Both the position numbers and the translations under genes were made by a program. From JACVRW01 sp046735115 (GTDB lineage: Bacteria; Actinomycetota; Thermoleophilia; Solirubrobacterales; Thermoleophilaceae), in contig JBKPSR010000043.1 of the NCBI GenBank assembly GCA_046735115.1, positions 1-57,903 of the forward strand: 57,903 nt of DNA, given 5' to 3'. Below the pieces are notes generated by a model. That model was not told the origin of the DNA, did not search any database, and worked only from the letters and a program-made list of their open reading frames with translations. This document shows positions 24,630 to 33,126 of this stretch, in pieces; the first letter of the stretch is position 1; each line of letters begins with the position of its first letter.

Positions 24630-24757
24630 ATCGAACCTCTCGTCGTCGTTGACGTGAGGTCCGCTTCGCAACCGCTTGCCGCGACCGCGCTTCGTCCCCC
24701 TCGGGACTAAGGCGCCTACCTGGACCACTGCTTCCCGGTGTGACGACCTTATTTGGA

Positions 24758-24798
24758 GTTTCTCCACCCGCTTGGGTAGCTAAACCTGTTCCGGGTAG
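24758..24798 (+). promoter_or_regulatory. Stress-type promoter region of CBS gene
   Basis: GTTT (24758-24761)-N12-GGGTAG (24774-24779), and a second GGGTAG (24793-24798) ending 9 nt before the ATG. The first pair has a short spacer and the second lacks a GTTT, so the assignment is tentative. It lies between the SigB/F-type sigma gene and the divergent CBS gene. Confidence 0.4.
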
Positions 24799-24807
24799 GC
24801 ACACAGG

Positions 24808-25227
24808 ATGGCAAGAACAGTCGAAGAGATCATGACCCGTGACCCGAGAACCACCAAGGCCGACGATCCAGTCATCGAAGCGGCTCGCATAATGCGCGAC
24901 GACGACATCGGCGACGTCATCGTCGTCGAGGATGGGAGCCTGGCCGGGATCGTCACCGACCGGGACATCGCCGTGCGCGGGGTGGCCGAAGGCCGCGACC
25001 CCGGCTCGACGCCCGTACGCGAGGTGTTCACCTCCGGCGTGACGACGATCGAGCCCGGTGCGAGCGTGGACGATGCGCTGCGCAAGATGCGCCAGGCCGA
25101 CATCCGCCGGCTGCCAGTCGTCGACGGCGACCGGCCGGTCGGGATCCTCTCTCTCGGCGACCTGGCCGTCGAGCGCGAGCCGGACTCGGTGCTCGCGGAC
25201 ATCTCGGCCGCCTCGCCGGACAACTGA
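24808..25227 (+). CDS. Two-CBS-domain protein
   Basis: A 139-aa protein consisting of a Bateman pair only: CBS1 (IMTRDPRTTKADDPVIEAARIMRDDDIGDVIVVEDGSLAGIVTDRDIA) and CBS2 (VFTSGVTTIEPGASVDDALRKMRQADIRRLPVVDGDRPVGILSLGDLA). CBS pairs bind adenosine nucleotides. Stand-alone versions in actinobacteria are often hypoxia or stress proteins. It is divergent from the SigB/F-type sigma gene, which suggests membership of its regulon. Confidence 0.92.
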   Translation: MARTVEEIMTRDPRTTKADDPVIEAARIMRDDDIGDVIVVEDGSLAGIVTDRDIAVRGVAEGRDPGSTPVREVFTSGVTTIEPGASVDDALRKMRQADIRRLPVVDGDRPVGILSLGDLAVEREPDSVLADISAASPDN

Positions 25228-25255
25228 CCCAGCGCGACACCTGAGGGCTCCGTCG

Positions 25256-26233
25256 CTAGCCCTTCAATGCCGGTAGCACGCGCTCGCCGTATACCTCGAG
25301 CGCGCGCTCCGGCGCCGCGCCCGAGCCGTTCTGCAGGCAGACCACGCTCGCGCCGAGCCGCTCGATCTCGCGGATCCGCTCCACGTGGTGCTTCGGGTCC
25401 GACGAGACGATGTATGACTGCTTGAAGTCGTGGTCGGAGACCTTTGCCTCGGCGCGCTCGTACATCGCCTTCGGGTCGTGCCAGTCGTCTGTGAAGTAAT
25501 CCGGGATCTGGGTGGACTTCCAGACGCGCGCGCCGTCCAGGGCCGAGTCGTCCTCCTCGGCCCACGAGAAGCCGGCCTGCAGGATGATCTCGCCCGGCTC
25601 CCTGCTCGCGTCGTCGCAGGCGGCGCGGTAGGCGTCGATCACCGATGGCGCCATCTCGGGGTCGCCCATCGTCCAGACGCCGTCGCCGAGGCGGCCGGCC
25701 ACCGTGGCCGCGTCCGGGCCGAATGCGGAGACGTACACGGGCGGGCGGCGCTCGCCGCGGGTGTGCAGGTAGGCCGCCTTCGTGCGGAAGAAGTGCCCAT
25801 GGTGGTCCAGCCGGTCGCCGTCGAGCAGCCGGCCGATGATGTCGAGCGCCTCCTCCATGCGGGCGACCTGCTCAGAGACCGGCGGCCAGTCCATCCCGCA
25901 TGGCGATTCGTTGAGCGACTCGCCCGAGCCGATTCCGAGGAACGCCCGCCCGGGGCACAGTTCCTCGATCGTGGCGATGAACTGCGCCACGCACGCGGGG
26001 TTATGGCGGAACACCGGCGCGGTCACGCCCGTCCCAAGTGCGGCGTACTCGGTCGCGTGCCCGATGGCTCCGAGCACCGGCCATGCGTGCGGCGACTCGC
26101 CCGGCTCCCACCACGGCTGGAAGTGGTCGCTCAGGTTGATCCCGTCGAAGCCCGCGCGCTCGGCCGCGAGGGCCTGCGGCACCAGCGCGCTCGGCGGGAA
26201 CTGCTCGGTCGCAAGCTGTACCCAGTACCTCAT
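25256..26233 (-). CDS. LLM-class F420-dependent oxidoreductase
   Basis: A 325-aa luciferase-like TIM-barrel protein close to the F420-dependent glucose-6-phosphate dehydrogenase type. It has FDGINLSDHFQPW, GTGVTAPVFRHNPACVAQF, GRAFLGIGSGESLNE and PPVYVSAFGPDAATVAGRLGDGVW. It likely uses coenzyme F420 (inference from family; FMN cannot be excluded). The ATG at 26233 overlaps the DUF6766 stop (TGATG), making it the last gene of a four-gene operon. Confidence 0.88.
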   Translation of the reverse strand: MRYWVQLATEQFPPSALVPQALAAERAGFDGINLSDHFQPWWEPGESPHAWPVLGAIGHATEYAALGTGVTAPVFRHNPACVAQFIATIEELCPGRAFLGIGSGESLNESPCGMDWPPVSEQVARMEEALDIIGRLLDGDRLDHHGHFFRTKAAYLHTRGERRPPVYVSAFGPDAATVAGRLGDGVWTMGDPEMAPSVIDAYRAACDDASREPGEIILQAGFSWAEEDDSALDGARVWKSTQIPDYFTDDWHDPKAMYERAEAKVSDHDFKQSYIVSSDPKHHVERIREIERLGASVVCLQNGSGAAPERALEVYGERVLPALKG

Positions 26234-26907
26234 CAGCCCTCGATACCCGTGGATGTGTGCGGGGCACCAACCGGCTTCGACTCGGGGGAGCCGCGCTGGC
26301 GCAGGTAGACGGCGAGGATCGCCATCGACCCGATGGCGAGGAACTCCGACTGCCAGTTCTGCAGCGTCTTGTTCCAGAAGTCGGACGTCCCGATGTATTG
26401 CCACCAGCCGAGCGTGGCCATCTGGTGGTCGATCTGCTCGCTGTTGTACTCCACGCGGCCGGTGACGGATTGCGCGAACCAGGTGCCGAGCCAGATGGTT
26501 CCCATCACGAGGACGAGCGAGTTCTCGTAGAGCTTGCGCCTGATCCCGCTCACCTTGGCCCAGCGCGGCGAGTTCTGCTGGGCGTACGGGCCGACCTTCT
26601 GCCGCTGGTCCGACTCGCGGCCACCTTGATCCAGCTTCTTCGACTCGGGCGAGCCGCGCTGGAGCAGCCACACCGTCAACAGGATCATGAGCGTGAACTG
26701 GAGGTACTCCGACTGCCAGTTCTCCATAACGTCGACGCCGAAGTCCGAGGAGACGAGGTAGCGACCAAATGAGATGGTCGAGTCCCCGTGCCGGACCGCC
26801 TGATCGTTGTAGTCGGCGTGCCCGGACACCGCTTGGCCCGTCAGAGCGCCGATGAACAGGAGCAGGAAGACGATCGAGAGGCTGTTCTCTCTGATGAACC
26901 GGCGCAT
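26233..26907 (-). CDS. DUF6766 membrane protein with internal duplication
   Basis: A 224-aa protein made of two similar halves. Residues 1-91 (RRFIRENSLSIVFLLLF...ENWQSEYLQF...LLQRGSPESK) and about 122-214 (RRKLYENSLVLVMGTIW...QNWQSEFLAI...YLRQRGSPESK) each have two helices and the same NWQSE and QRGSPESK marks. This matches the DUF6766 family, of unknown function. Its start and stop both overlap neighbours by 1 nt. Confidence 0.87.
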   Translation of the reverse strand: MRRFIRENSLSIVFLLLFIGALTGQAVSGHADYNDQAVRHGDSTISFGRYLVSSDFGVDVMENWQSEYLQFTLMILLTVWLLQRGSPESKKLDQGGRESDQRQKVGPYAQQNSPRWAKVSGIRRKLYENSLVLVMGTIWLGTWFAQSVTGRVEYNSEQIDHQMATLGWWQYIGTSDFWNKTLQNWQSEFLAIGSMAILAVYLRQRGSPESKPVGAPHTSTGIEG

Positions 26908-26990
26908 CAGTTGTGCAGCAGCCCGATTACCGAACAGAAGGTGATTCCGCCGGTGATGAGGATCAGGTAGACGGCGAACATCGCTCGCAT
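26907..26990 (-). CDS. 27-residue single-helix membrane protein
   Basis: ATG 26990 preceded by GGAGGG (spacing 5 nt), and TGA overlapping the DUF6766 ATG as TGATG. The product MRAMFAVYLILITGGITFCS... is one transmembrane helix ending VIGLLHN. It starts 1 nt after the lipoprotein stop. The strong ribosome site, stop/start coupling on both sides and clean helix argue that it is a real gene. It may be a small subunit or stabiliser of the DUF6766 protein (inference). Confidence 0.72.
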   Translation of the reverse strand: MRAMFAVYLILITGGITFCSVIGLLHN

Positions 26991-26991
26991 C

Positions 26992-27402
26992 TCAGCCCTC
27001 CAGCTCGCATTCGTATGGCTGCTCGGGCGCCGTCGATCGGCATCCGGCGGCGGAGATCTTCCAACCCGCGGGACCGTGGCTCAGGAAGTCCGCTTCGCCC
27101 CCTGCGAGCGAGGTGTACGCGCTCTCGACGTACACGCGGGTCGCTCCTGGGCTGCCGCCCTTCGGTAGCTCCAGCCCTAGGATGGCCTCCTCGCACGGCT
27201 TCTTCTCCTGCTGCTCGAGCTTCGAGGCGGTCTCCTGGTTCAGCTCGTCGCATGCCGCCCTGCCGTCGCCCCCCTGAAGCGCCGCGTGGAAGCGCTCGGA
27301 GACGGCGGCGGCATCCCGCTCACGGCCGCCGCTGCCGCAGGCGGCGAGCGGCAGGGCCAGGAGGCATGCGACTGCGGCGGGCTTCGGTCCCACGGCAACC
27401 AC
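26992..27402 (-). CDS. Putative lipoprotein
   Basis: A 136-aa product with a signal peptide and lipobox (VACLLALPLAACGSGG, Cys about residue 21), then a small mature domain (AAVSERFHAALQGGDGRAACDELN...GWKISAAGCRS), which looks like an NTF2-like or DUF4878-type fold. GTG 27402 or GTG 27393 could be the start. It heads the operon with the 27-aa protein, DUF6766 and the LLM oxidoreductase. Confidence 0.78.
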   Translation of the reverse strand: MVAVGPKPAAVACLLALPLAACGSGGRERDAAAVSERFHAALQGGDGRAACDELNQETASKLEQQEKKPCEEAILGLELPKGGSPGATRVYVESAYTSLAGGEADFLSHGPAGWKISAAGCRSTAPEQPYECELEG

Positions 27403-27413
27403 TTGATGCCCCG

Positions 27414-27439
27414 GTGTGCCGGACGTGAAAACCGGGTAG
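27414..27439 (+). promoter_or_regulatory. Promoter-like box before FAD-Rieske gene
   Basis: GTGT-N16-GGGTAG, ending 9 nt before the GTG start. The overlapping TAGCGT, 6 nt from the start, also fits a housekeeping -10, so sigma assignment is open. Confidence 0.35.
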
Positions 27440-27448
27440 CGTCGCGCC

Positions 27449-28822
27449 GTGCTGCGCTCGCTGTGGTTCGAAGGCCGAGACCGCGAGCCACGGCCGCCTC
27501 TCGACCGCGCCATCGGCGTGGACGTGGCCGTGGTCGGGGCGGGGATCGTCGGGCTCACCACGGCCCTGTTGCTCGAGCGCGAGGGTCTGAGGGTTGCCGT
27601 GCTGGAGGGGCGCCACGTGGGCGCGGGGGCCACCGGCTACACGACCGCGAAGCTCTCGTCGCTCCACGGGCTCACCTACGGAAGGCTCGCGAAGAGCCTT
27701 GGACGCGCTGACGCGCGCACGTACGGCGAGGCGAACGAGGCCGGCATCACGCGCGTGTTCGAGATCGCGGAGGAGCTGGGCATAGACTGCGATCTGCGGC
27801 GCAAGCCGAACTACACCTACACGGAGGAGGCCTCGGACACGGGGCAGGTGCGCGAGGAGGCTGGCGTTGCCAGCGAGCTCGGGCTGCCGGCCTCGTACGT
27901 CGCCGAGCTCGACCTGCCCTTCGACGTCGCCGGCGCCGTCCGCTTCGACGAGCAGGCCGAGTTCCACCCTGTCAAGTACCTCGACGGCATCGCCGCCGCG
28001 CTGCGGGGTCCGGTCCACGAGCAGACCATGGCCACCGGGGTCGGGTCGGGCCGGGTGGACACCGCGCGCGGACCCCGCGTCCGGGCGGACCACGTCGTGG
28101 TGGCGACGCACCTGTCGTTTCTCGACCGCGGCCTCTACTTCGCCCGCTGCCATCCCGAGCGTTCGTACGTCGTGGCCGGGCGGGTGGGCGAGCCGCCGGC
28201 GGGGATGTATCTCTCCAGCGAGTCGCCGGCGCATTCGATTCGGGCGCACGGCGACTGGCTGCTCGTGGGAGGCGAGAGCCACAAGACCGGTCAGGCCAAC
28301 GCTGCCGAGTGCTTCGAGCGACTGGGCCGCTGGGCGCGCGAGCGCTTCGGGCTCGAGCCGGAGCTTCGCTGGGCGACCCAGGACCAGATGCCCGTGGACG
28401 GCGTGCCGTACATCGGGCGCCACGACCCGCTCTCGTCGAACGTCTGGGTCGCGACCGGCTTCAGGAAGTGGGGCCTGGCCATGGGCACGGCCGCCGCCGA
28501 GCTGCTCACCGCCCGGATCACGGGCCGCGAACATCCGTGGGCCGCGTTGTTCGACCCGCTGCGCGTCCGCCTGCAGGCCGGCGGCCCGACCTTCGCCAAG
28601 GAGAACGCGAACGTCGGCTACCACTTCCTCGCCGACCGGGTGCTGAAGCACGGCGCGCCGCGCTGCACTCACCTCCACTGCCTGCTCGACTGGAACGCCG
28701 CCGAGGAGACCTGGGACTGCCCGTGCCACGGCTCGCGCTTCGCCGCGACGGGCGAGGTCATCGAGGGCCCGGCGGTGCGACCGCTGCGCGGCGTGCAGCG
28801 GCCCGGCGGCCCGCGCGCCTAG
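27449..28822 (+). CDS. FAD-dependent oxidoreductase fused to a Rieske domain
   Basis: A 457-aa protein. Residues 20-350 are a DAO-type FAD oxidoreductase (VDVAVVGAGIVGLTTALLLEREG; GATGYTTAKLSSLHG; later GVPYIGRHDP and WVATGFRKWGLAMGTAAAELL). Residues about 400-445 are a Rieske [2Fe-2S] domain with CTHLHC...CPCHGSRF. Electrons likely pass between the flavin and the Rieske cluster; the substrate is unknown. It is divergent from the lipoprotein operon with a 46-bp gap. Confidence 0.9.
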   Translation: MLRSLWFEGRDREPRPPLDRAIGVDVAVVGAGIVGLTTALLLEREGLRVAVLEGRHVGAGATGYTTAKLSSLHGLTYGRLAKSLGRADARTYGEANEAGITRVFEIAEELGIDCDLRRKPNYTYTEEASDTGQVREEAGVASELGLPASYVAELDLPFDVAGAVRFDEQAEFHPVKYLDGIAAALRGPVHEQTMATGVGSGRVDTARGPRVRADHVVVATHLSFLDRGLYFARCHPERSYVVAGRVGEPPAGMYLSSESPAHSIRAHGDWLLVGGESHKTGQANAAECFERLGRWARERFGLEPELRWATQDQMPVDGVPYIGRHDPLSSNVWVATGFRKWGLAMGTAAAELLTARITGREHPWAALFDPLRVRLQAGGPTFAKENANVGYHFLADRVLKHGAPRCTHLHCLLDWNAAEETWDCPCHGSRFAATGEVIEGPAVRPLRGVQRPGGPRA

Positions 28823-28830
28823 AGGCGGCC

Positions 28831-30954
28831 TCAGGGCTCGGTCATCCGGCGCCGGTCCGGGGCGATCTCCAGCACGACCTCCAGATCGCCCTCGATGTGG
28901 GCGTCGGCGAGGGTGACGTGCCCGCCCGCGCGTTCGAAGCTCAGGTCGACCCTCGCGTTCCCGACCTCGAGCCCCGTCACGTCGATCCGCTGGAGCCAGC
29001 GCGGCAGCGAGGGCCGGACCACCCTGAGGCGCTTCCCGAGCGCGTCCGGGCTCAGCCCCAGGCCCCACTTGAGCAGGTAGGGGATCGAGCCCGCCGCCCA
29101 GGCCTGCGGCTGGCACGCGACCGGATAGGGCACCGGCTCGTCGAACTCCTCGCGCGTGAAGCCCGCGAACAGCTCGGGCAGCCGGTAGTCGTCGAAGCGC
29201 GAAGCGGCCTCGAGGATCCCCTCGAAGACCAGCGTGAAGTCCTCGTCGAAGCCGTAGCGGCGCAGGCCGTACGCGATCAGGGCGCTGTCGTGCGGCCACA
29301 CGGAGCCGGTGTGGTAGCCAACCGGGTTGTAGGCCGGGTGGCTCTGCGCGAGCGTCCGGATGCCCCAGCCGGTGAACATGTCGGGCCCCATCAGGACGTC
29401 GCGGATGCGCCGCGCTCGCTCGTCGCTGACGGCGCCGGCCCAGAGGAGATGCCCCTGGTTCGACGTCAGCCCCGAGCCTGGCTCCTTGTCTCGGTCCAGG
29501 CCGATCGCATAGCAGCCCGGGTCGCTTCGCCAGAAGCTGTCCAGCCGCGCCTCGAGCGCGGATGCCTGCTCGCGCAGCCGCTCGCCGCGCGCGCCGTCAC
29601 CGTCGAGCTCGAGCATGCGAGCCATCGCCCGCTTCGCCCGGATCACGTAGCCCTGGACCTCCACCAGAGCGACCGGCGGCGCGAGCGGCTCGCCGGCGTC
29701 GTCCGGGACGCCGTCGGCCGAGTCCTTCCAGCCCTGGGTCGCGAGCCCGTGCTTGGAGCGGCGGCAGTACTCCACGAGGCCGTCGCCGTCGAGGTCGCCG
29801 TAGCGGTCGATCCAGTCGAGCGCGGCGCCCGCCGGCTCTCGCAGCTCGCGGAAGAGGTCGAGGTTGCCGGACCAGTCCGCGTACTGGCCGAGAAGACAGA
29901 GAAACAGCGGCGTCGCGTCGACGCTCCCGTAGTAGCGCGCGAACGGGGTCTCGCCGAGGCGCGCCGGCTCGCCCACGCGCAGCTCGTGGAGGACCTTCCC
30001 CGGCTCCTCGTCGCGCTCGTCGTCGTACTCCTGCCCGAGGCGCCCTGCGAGCAGCCGCAGCGTCTGCTCGGCGATGCCCGGGACGAACGAGAGCGTCTGG
30101 AACGCGGTGATCAGGCTGTCGCGGCCGAACAGCGTCGCAAACCACGGCACGCCGGCGGCGTAGTAGGACTGCCCGTCCAGCTCGGAGTGGAGCAGCTCCA
30201 GGTCGTCGAGCGAGCGCTGCAGGATGCGGTTGAAGAGCTGGTCGTCCGAGGTGACACGCGTGCCCTCCTTGTAGCGACGACGCGGGATCGCCGCGGCCAG
30301 CTCGCCGTCCGTCCGCTCCCCGACCTCGAAGTCGACCACGAGTTCGATCGCGCCGCGCGGCGGGAGGTCGAGGTCGAACAGGAGCGAGCCGCCGTCGGCG
30401 CTCACGCGCGGCGCAGGGCTCGCCCGCACCGCGGTCGTGCGCCGCACGCCGTCGCGGCCGACCGTCGAGAAGCCCATCGGACCGGCGTCCGACAGCGGCC
30501 GCTCGTGGCGGGGGACGATCCCCCGGAGCTCGAGCATCGGCAGGAAGTCCGCGCCGAGGCTCAGCTCGAGCGGCAGCTGGAGCCGGCCGCGGTGGTAGCT
30601 GTGCACCGCGATTCGCTGCCGCAGCGCGCCCTCGGCCTCGGTGGAGCGCTGGATCCGGATCCGCAGGCTCTCGGCGGGGAGGAGCTCGCCGCCCTCCAGC
30701 TCGAGGTCGGGGTTGGTCAGTTCGTGCACCGACTCGGTGCCCGCGGCGTCGGTGGCGGTCAGGAGTCGCGGCAGTTGCCCGCAGATGCGAAGCTCGTGGG
30801 CGCTTAGAAAGCGGCAGTCCTGGAACCAAAGACCGAGCGGGTGCGGCACCCCGGCCGGGAGTCGGCCATCCCGTAGGGTGACCATGAAGACGTTCCCGTC
30901 CTTGATCACGATCGTTTCGGCGAGGTTTGCGATGGAGCCGAGTGGGCTGCTCAT
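28831..30954 (-). CDS. Glycogen debranching-type amylo-alpha-1,6-glucosidase
   Basis: A 707-aa protein with an N-terminal debranching-enzyme domain (VIKDGNVFMVTLRDG, GLWFQDCRFLSAHEL) and a C-terminal (alpha/alpha)6-barrel (YYAAGVPWFATLFGRDSLITAFQTL; GWKDSADGV; TGSVWPHDSALIAYGL). It is expected to trim alpha-1,6 branches of glycogen or a related glucan. It is divergent from a GT4 glycosyltransferase with a 15-bp gap, so the pair probably handles storage or stress glycans. Confidence 0.88.
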   Translation of the reverse strand: MSSPLGSIANLAETIVIKDGNVFMVTLRDGRLPAGVPHPLGLWFQDCRFLSAHELRICGQLPRLLTATDAAGTESVHELTNPDLELEGGELLPAESLRIRIQRSTEAEGALRQRIAVHSYHRGRLQLPLELSLGADFLPMLELRGIVPRHERPLSDAGPMGFSTVGRDGVRRTTAVRASPAPRVSADGGSLLFDLDLPPRGAIELVVDFEVGERTDGELAAAIPRRRYKEGTRVTSDDQLFNRILQRSLDDLELLHSELDGQSYYAAGVPWFATLFGRDSLITAFQTLSFVPGIAEQTLRLLAGRLGQEYDDERDEEPGKVLHELRVGEPARLGETPFARYYGSVDATPLFLCLLGQYADWSGNLDLFRELREPAGAALDWIDRYGDLDGDGLVEYCRRSKHGLATQGWKDSADGVPDDAGEPLAPPVALVEVQGYVIRAKRAMARMLELDGDGARGERLREQASALEARLDSFWRSDPGCYAIGLDRDKEPGSGLTSNQGHLLWAGAVSDERARRIRDVLMGPDMFTGWGIRTLAQSHPAYNPVGYHTGSVWPHDSALIAYGLRRYGFDEDFTLVFEGILEAASRFDDYRLPELFAGFTREEFDEPVPYPVACQPQAWAAGSIPYLLKWGLGLSPDALGKRLRVVRPSLPRWLQRIDVTGLEVGNARVDLSFERAGGHVTLADAHIEGDLEVVLEIAPDRRRMTEP

Positions 30955-30969
30955 GTCCTGGTCCAGGCT

Positions 30970-32010
30970 ATGAGGGTTGCGGTGCTGGCACCCCCATGGA
31001 TCCCGGTGCCGCCACCGGGATACGGGGGAATCGAGCAGGTGATCGACCTGCTGGCCGCCGAGCTGACCCAGCGCGGCAACGACGTCACGTTATTCGCCGC
31101 GCCGGGCACGAGGTCGCGCGCCCAGGTGCAGTCGCCGCTCGAGGGCCCTCACCCCGACGAGATCGAGACGGCGCTCTACGAGGCCGATCATGTGGCCTCG
31201 GCGTTCGCGCGGATCGAGGAGATGGACGAGACGTTCGACGTGCTCCACGACAACTGCGGTTTCACCGCGTTCGCCTTCGCCGACCGGATCGACATCCCCG
31301 TGGTGCACACGCTGCACGGCCCGTTCACCGAGGAGACCTCGGCCTTCTACGCGCGCCACGGCCACAAGGCGTGCGCGGTGGCGCTGAGCGGCTACCAGGC
31401 CCGCGAGGCGCCGGACGAGCTCGAGGTGGTGGCGGTGATCGGCAACCCGATCGTCGTCGACGACTATCCCTTCCGGGAGGAGAAGGACGACTACCTGCTC
31501 TGGATCGGACGCCTCAACGACGACAAGGGGCCCCACCGCGCCATCGCCGCGGCGGAGGAGGCGGGGGCACGGCTGCTGCTCGCCGGGCCGGTTCAGCCCG
31601 GCCAGGAGGAGTTCTTCGCACGCGAGGTCGAGCCACATCTGGATGGGGAGCGGATCCGCTACATCGGCGAGGTGGGCGAGGAGAAGGGCGATCTGTTCGC
31701 CGGCGCCCGCGCCTTTCTGATGCCGATCCGCTGGCCGGAGCCGTTCGGCCTCGTGATGACCGAGGCGATGGCGTGCGGCACTCCGGTGATCGCCTTTCCC
31801 GAAGGCTCGGCTCCCGAGCTCGTGATCGACGGCGAAACCGGCTTCGTCGTCGGCGACGAGCGGGAGATGGCCGCCGCGGTTGGGCGCCTGGACGAGATCG
31901 ACCCCGAGCGCTGCCGCGAGAGCGCGCGCGAGCGCTTCGACGTAGCCGCCGTCGCTGAGTCCTACGAGCGCGCGTACGAGCTCGTGGCCAGCCGGCCGCG
32001 AGCCGGCTGA
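30970..32010 (+). CDS. Glycosyltransferase family 4 protein
   Basis: A 346-aa GT-B enzyme. The N-terminal loop PPPGYGGIEQVIDLLAAEL fits the acceptor domain, and the C-terminal EPFGLVMTEAMACGTPVIAF carries the E-x7-E motif of retaining GT4 enzymes that bind nucleotide sugars. Donor and acceptor are unknown. Its position next to the debranching enzyme suggests glucan or trehalose-like products. Confidence 0.88.
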   Translation: MRVAVLAPPWIPVPPPGYGGIEQVIDLLAAELTQRGNDVTLFAAPGTRSRAQVQSPLEGPHPDEIETALYEADHVASAFARIEEMDETFDVLHDNCGFTAFAFADRIDIPVVHTLHGPFTEETSAFYARHGHKACAVALSGYQAREAPDELEVVAVIGNPIVVDDYPFREEKDDYLLWIGRLNDDKGPHRAIAAAEEAGARLLLAGPVQPGQEEFFAREVEPHLDGERIRYIGEVGEEKGDLFAGARAFLMPIRWPEPFGLVMTEAMACGTPVIAFPEGSAPELVIDGETGFVVGDEREMAAAVGRLDEIDPERCRESARERFDVAAVAESYERAYELVASRPRAG

Positions 32011-32075
32011 CGGACCTCATCCGTCTAACCCATATGGTTGACCGCAGGCTCGAAGGGGCGTACCCTGCCGGGTCC

Positions 32076-32279
32076 ATGGCGTACCTGAACTGTCCGAGCT
32101 GCCGCCTGACCGTCTACAGCCCGGCGCTTGGCTTGAACACCGAGGAGTGTCCGCGCTGCAGGGCGAGGCTCGGAAAGGTGAGCCGGCTCTTCAGGTCTTC
32201 CATACCGGCACGGCTCGCGCAAGTTCGGACTCCAGACGTGCCAGAATCCCCCACCGATGGAGCACGCTCACTCCCCTGA
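32076..32279 (+). CDS. Small zinc-ribbon-like protein (67 aa)
   Basis: CPSC at residues 5-8 and CPRC at 25-28 form a CxxC-x16-CxxC zinc ribbon, followed by a basic tail. No family was recognised. TACCCT (32061-32066) lies 9 nt before the ATG. Its last 23 nt overlap the DUF2294 gene in another frame. Confidence 0.6.
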   Translation: MAYLNCPSCRLTVYSPALGLNTEECPRCRARLGKVSRLFRSSIPARLAQVRTPDVPESPTDGARSLP

Positions 32280-32622
32280 CGCCGCGGTTCGCGCCGGCGA
32301 GCAGCTGGCGGCGGTCACGAACGGGATCGTCAGGCTGTTCCGCGACTACTACGGTCGCGGGCCCACCAGGGCGAAGAGCTACATGCTGGACGACCGCATC
32401 CTGGTGTGCGTGCTCGAGGAGACGATGACCAAGGTCGAGAACACGCTCGTCGACAACGGGCACGGGGACAAGGTGCGCGAGGTGCGGCTCGCATTCCAGG
32501 AGGCGATGGCGGACGAGTTCAAGGGCGAGGTCACCAAACAGCTCGGCCGCAGTGTGATCGCTTACCACAGCCAGCTGACGCTCCGGCCGGACATCGGATT
32601 CGAGTTCTTCGTGCTCGAGTAG
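32257..32622 (+). CDS. DUF2294 domain protein
   Basis: A 121-aa protein matching the DUF2294 family (IVRLFRDYYGRGPTRAKSYMLDDRILVCVLEETMTKVEN...VREVRLAFQEAM). Members are small soluble proteins of unknown function, often in stress regulons. The ATG at 32257 lies inside the zinc-ribbon gene. Its stop abuts that of the convergent DUF1360 gene (0-nt gap). Confidence 0.88.
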   Translation: MEHAHSPDAAVRAGEQLAAVTNGIVRLFRDYYGRGPTRAKSYMLDDRILVCVLEETMTKVENTLVDNGHGDKVREVRLAFQEAMADEFKGEVTKQLGRSVIAYHSQLTLRPDIGFEFFVLE

Positions 32623-33126
32623 TCAGTCGTCCTCGCCGAAGCCACGTTCCTCGGCCGCCCTGTAGGCGATCTGCAGGAAGTCGGAGATCGTCATCGCCGT
32701 CAGTACCGAAGCGCTGAAACGCGTTGCGCGCGGCGCGAACAGGAGGCCGGCATGGAAGCCGCCCGACGCCCAGAGGCCGAGGCAGTATGGGCAAACGAGC
32801 AGCTCGCCGATCGCCCGCCGCAGCCCCTGACCTCGAGGCCGCTCGTCGAGCTCGGCCGGTCCGCCCTTGCCCTCGAGCTCCGTGAAGGGCGCGCGGACGA
32901 AGGCGGTCACCTTCTGCTTCGAGATCAACCGGCTGAGCTTGAAGCTCGCCGTCCCGATCAGCGCGACGTCCCCCGCGCGTACGTGCTCCGGCAGGTCCCG
33001 CCCCGAGCGCTTTGCGGTGGCGACGGCTCCCGCCATCGCGGCGTGGAAGACGGCCGCGAAGGTCGCGTAGGCGGCAAGCGGCGGCCGCTCGCGGGGCGGC
33101 GCGTACCCGGCGTACGGCTGCGTCAC
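32623..33126 (-). CDS. DUF1360 membrane protein
   Basis: A 167-aa protein with about three helices and the DUF1360 signature: TASFKLSRLISKQKVTAFVRAPFTE and LLVCPYCLGLWASG. In B. subtilis the family member YjcA is a sporulation/stress protein of unknown function. The start overlaps the YihY stop (ATGA), so it is the last gene of the holin/DUF3618/YihY/DUF1360 operon. Confidence 0.9.
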   Translation of the reverse strand: MTQPYAGYAPPRERPPLAAYATFAAVFHAAMAGAVATAKRSGRDLPEHVRAGDVALIGTASFKLSRLISKQKVTAFVRAPFTELEGKGGPAELDERPRGQGLRRAIGELLVCPYCLGLWASGGFHAGLLFAPRATRFSASVLTAMTISDFLQIAYRAAEERGFGEDD

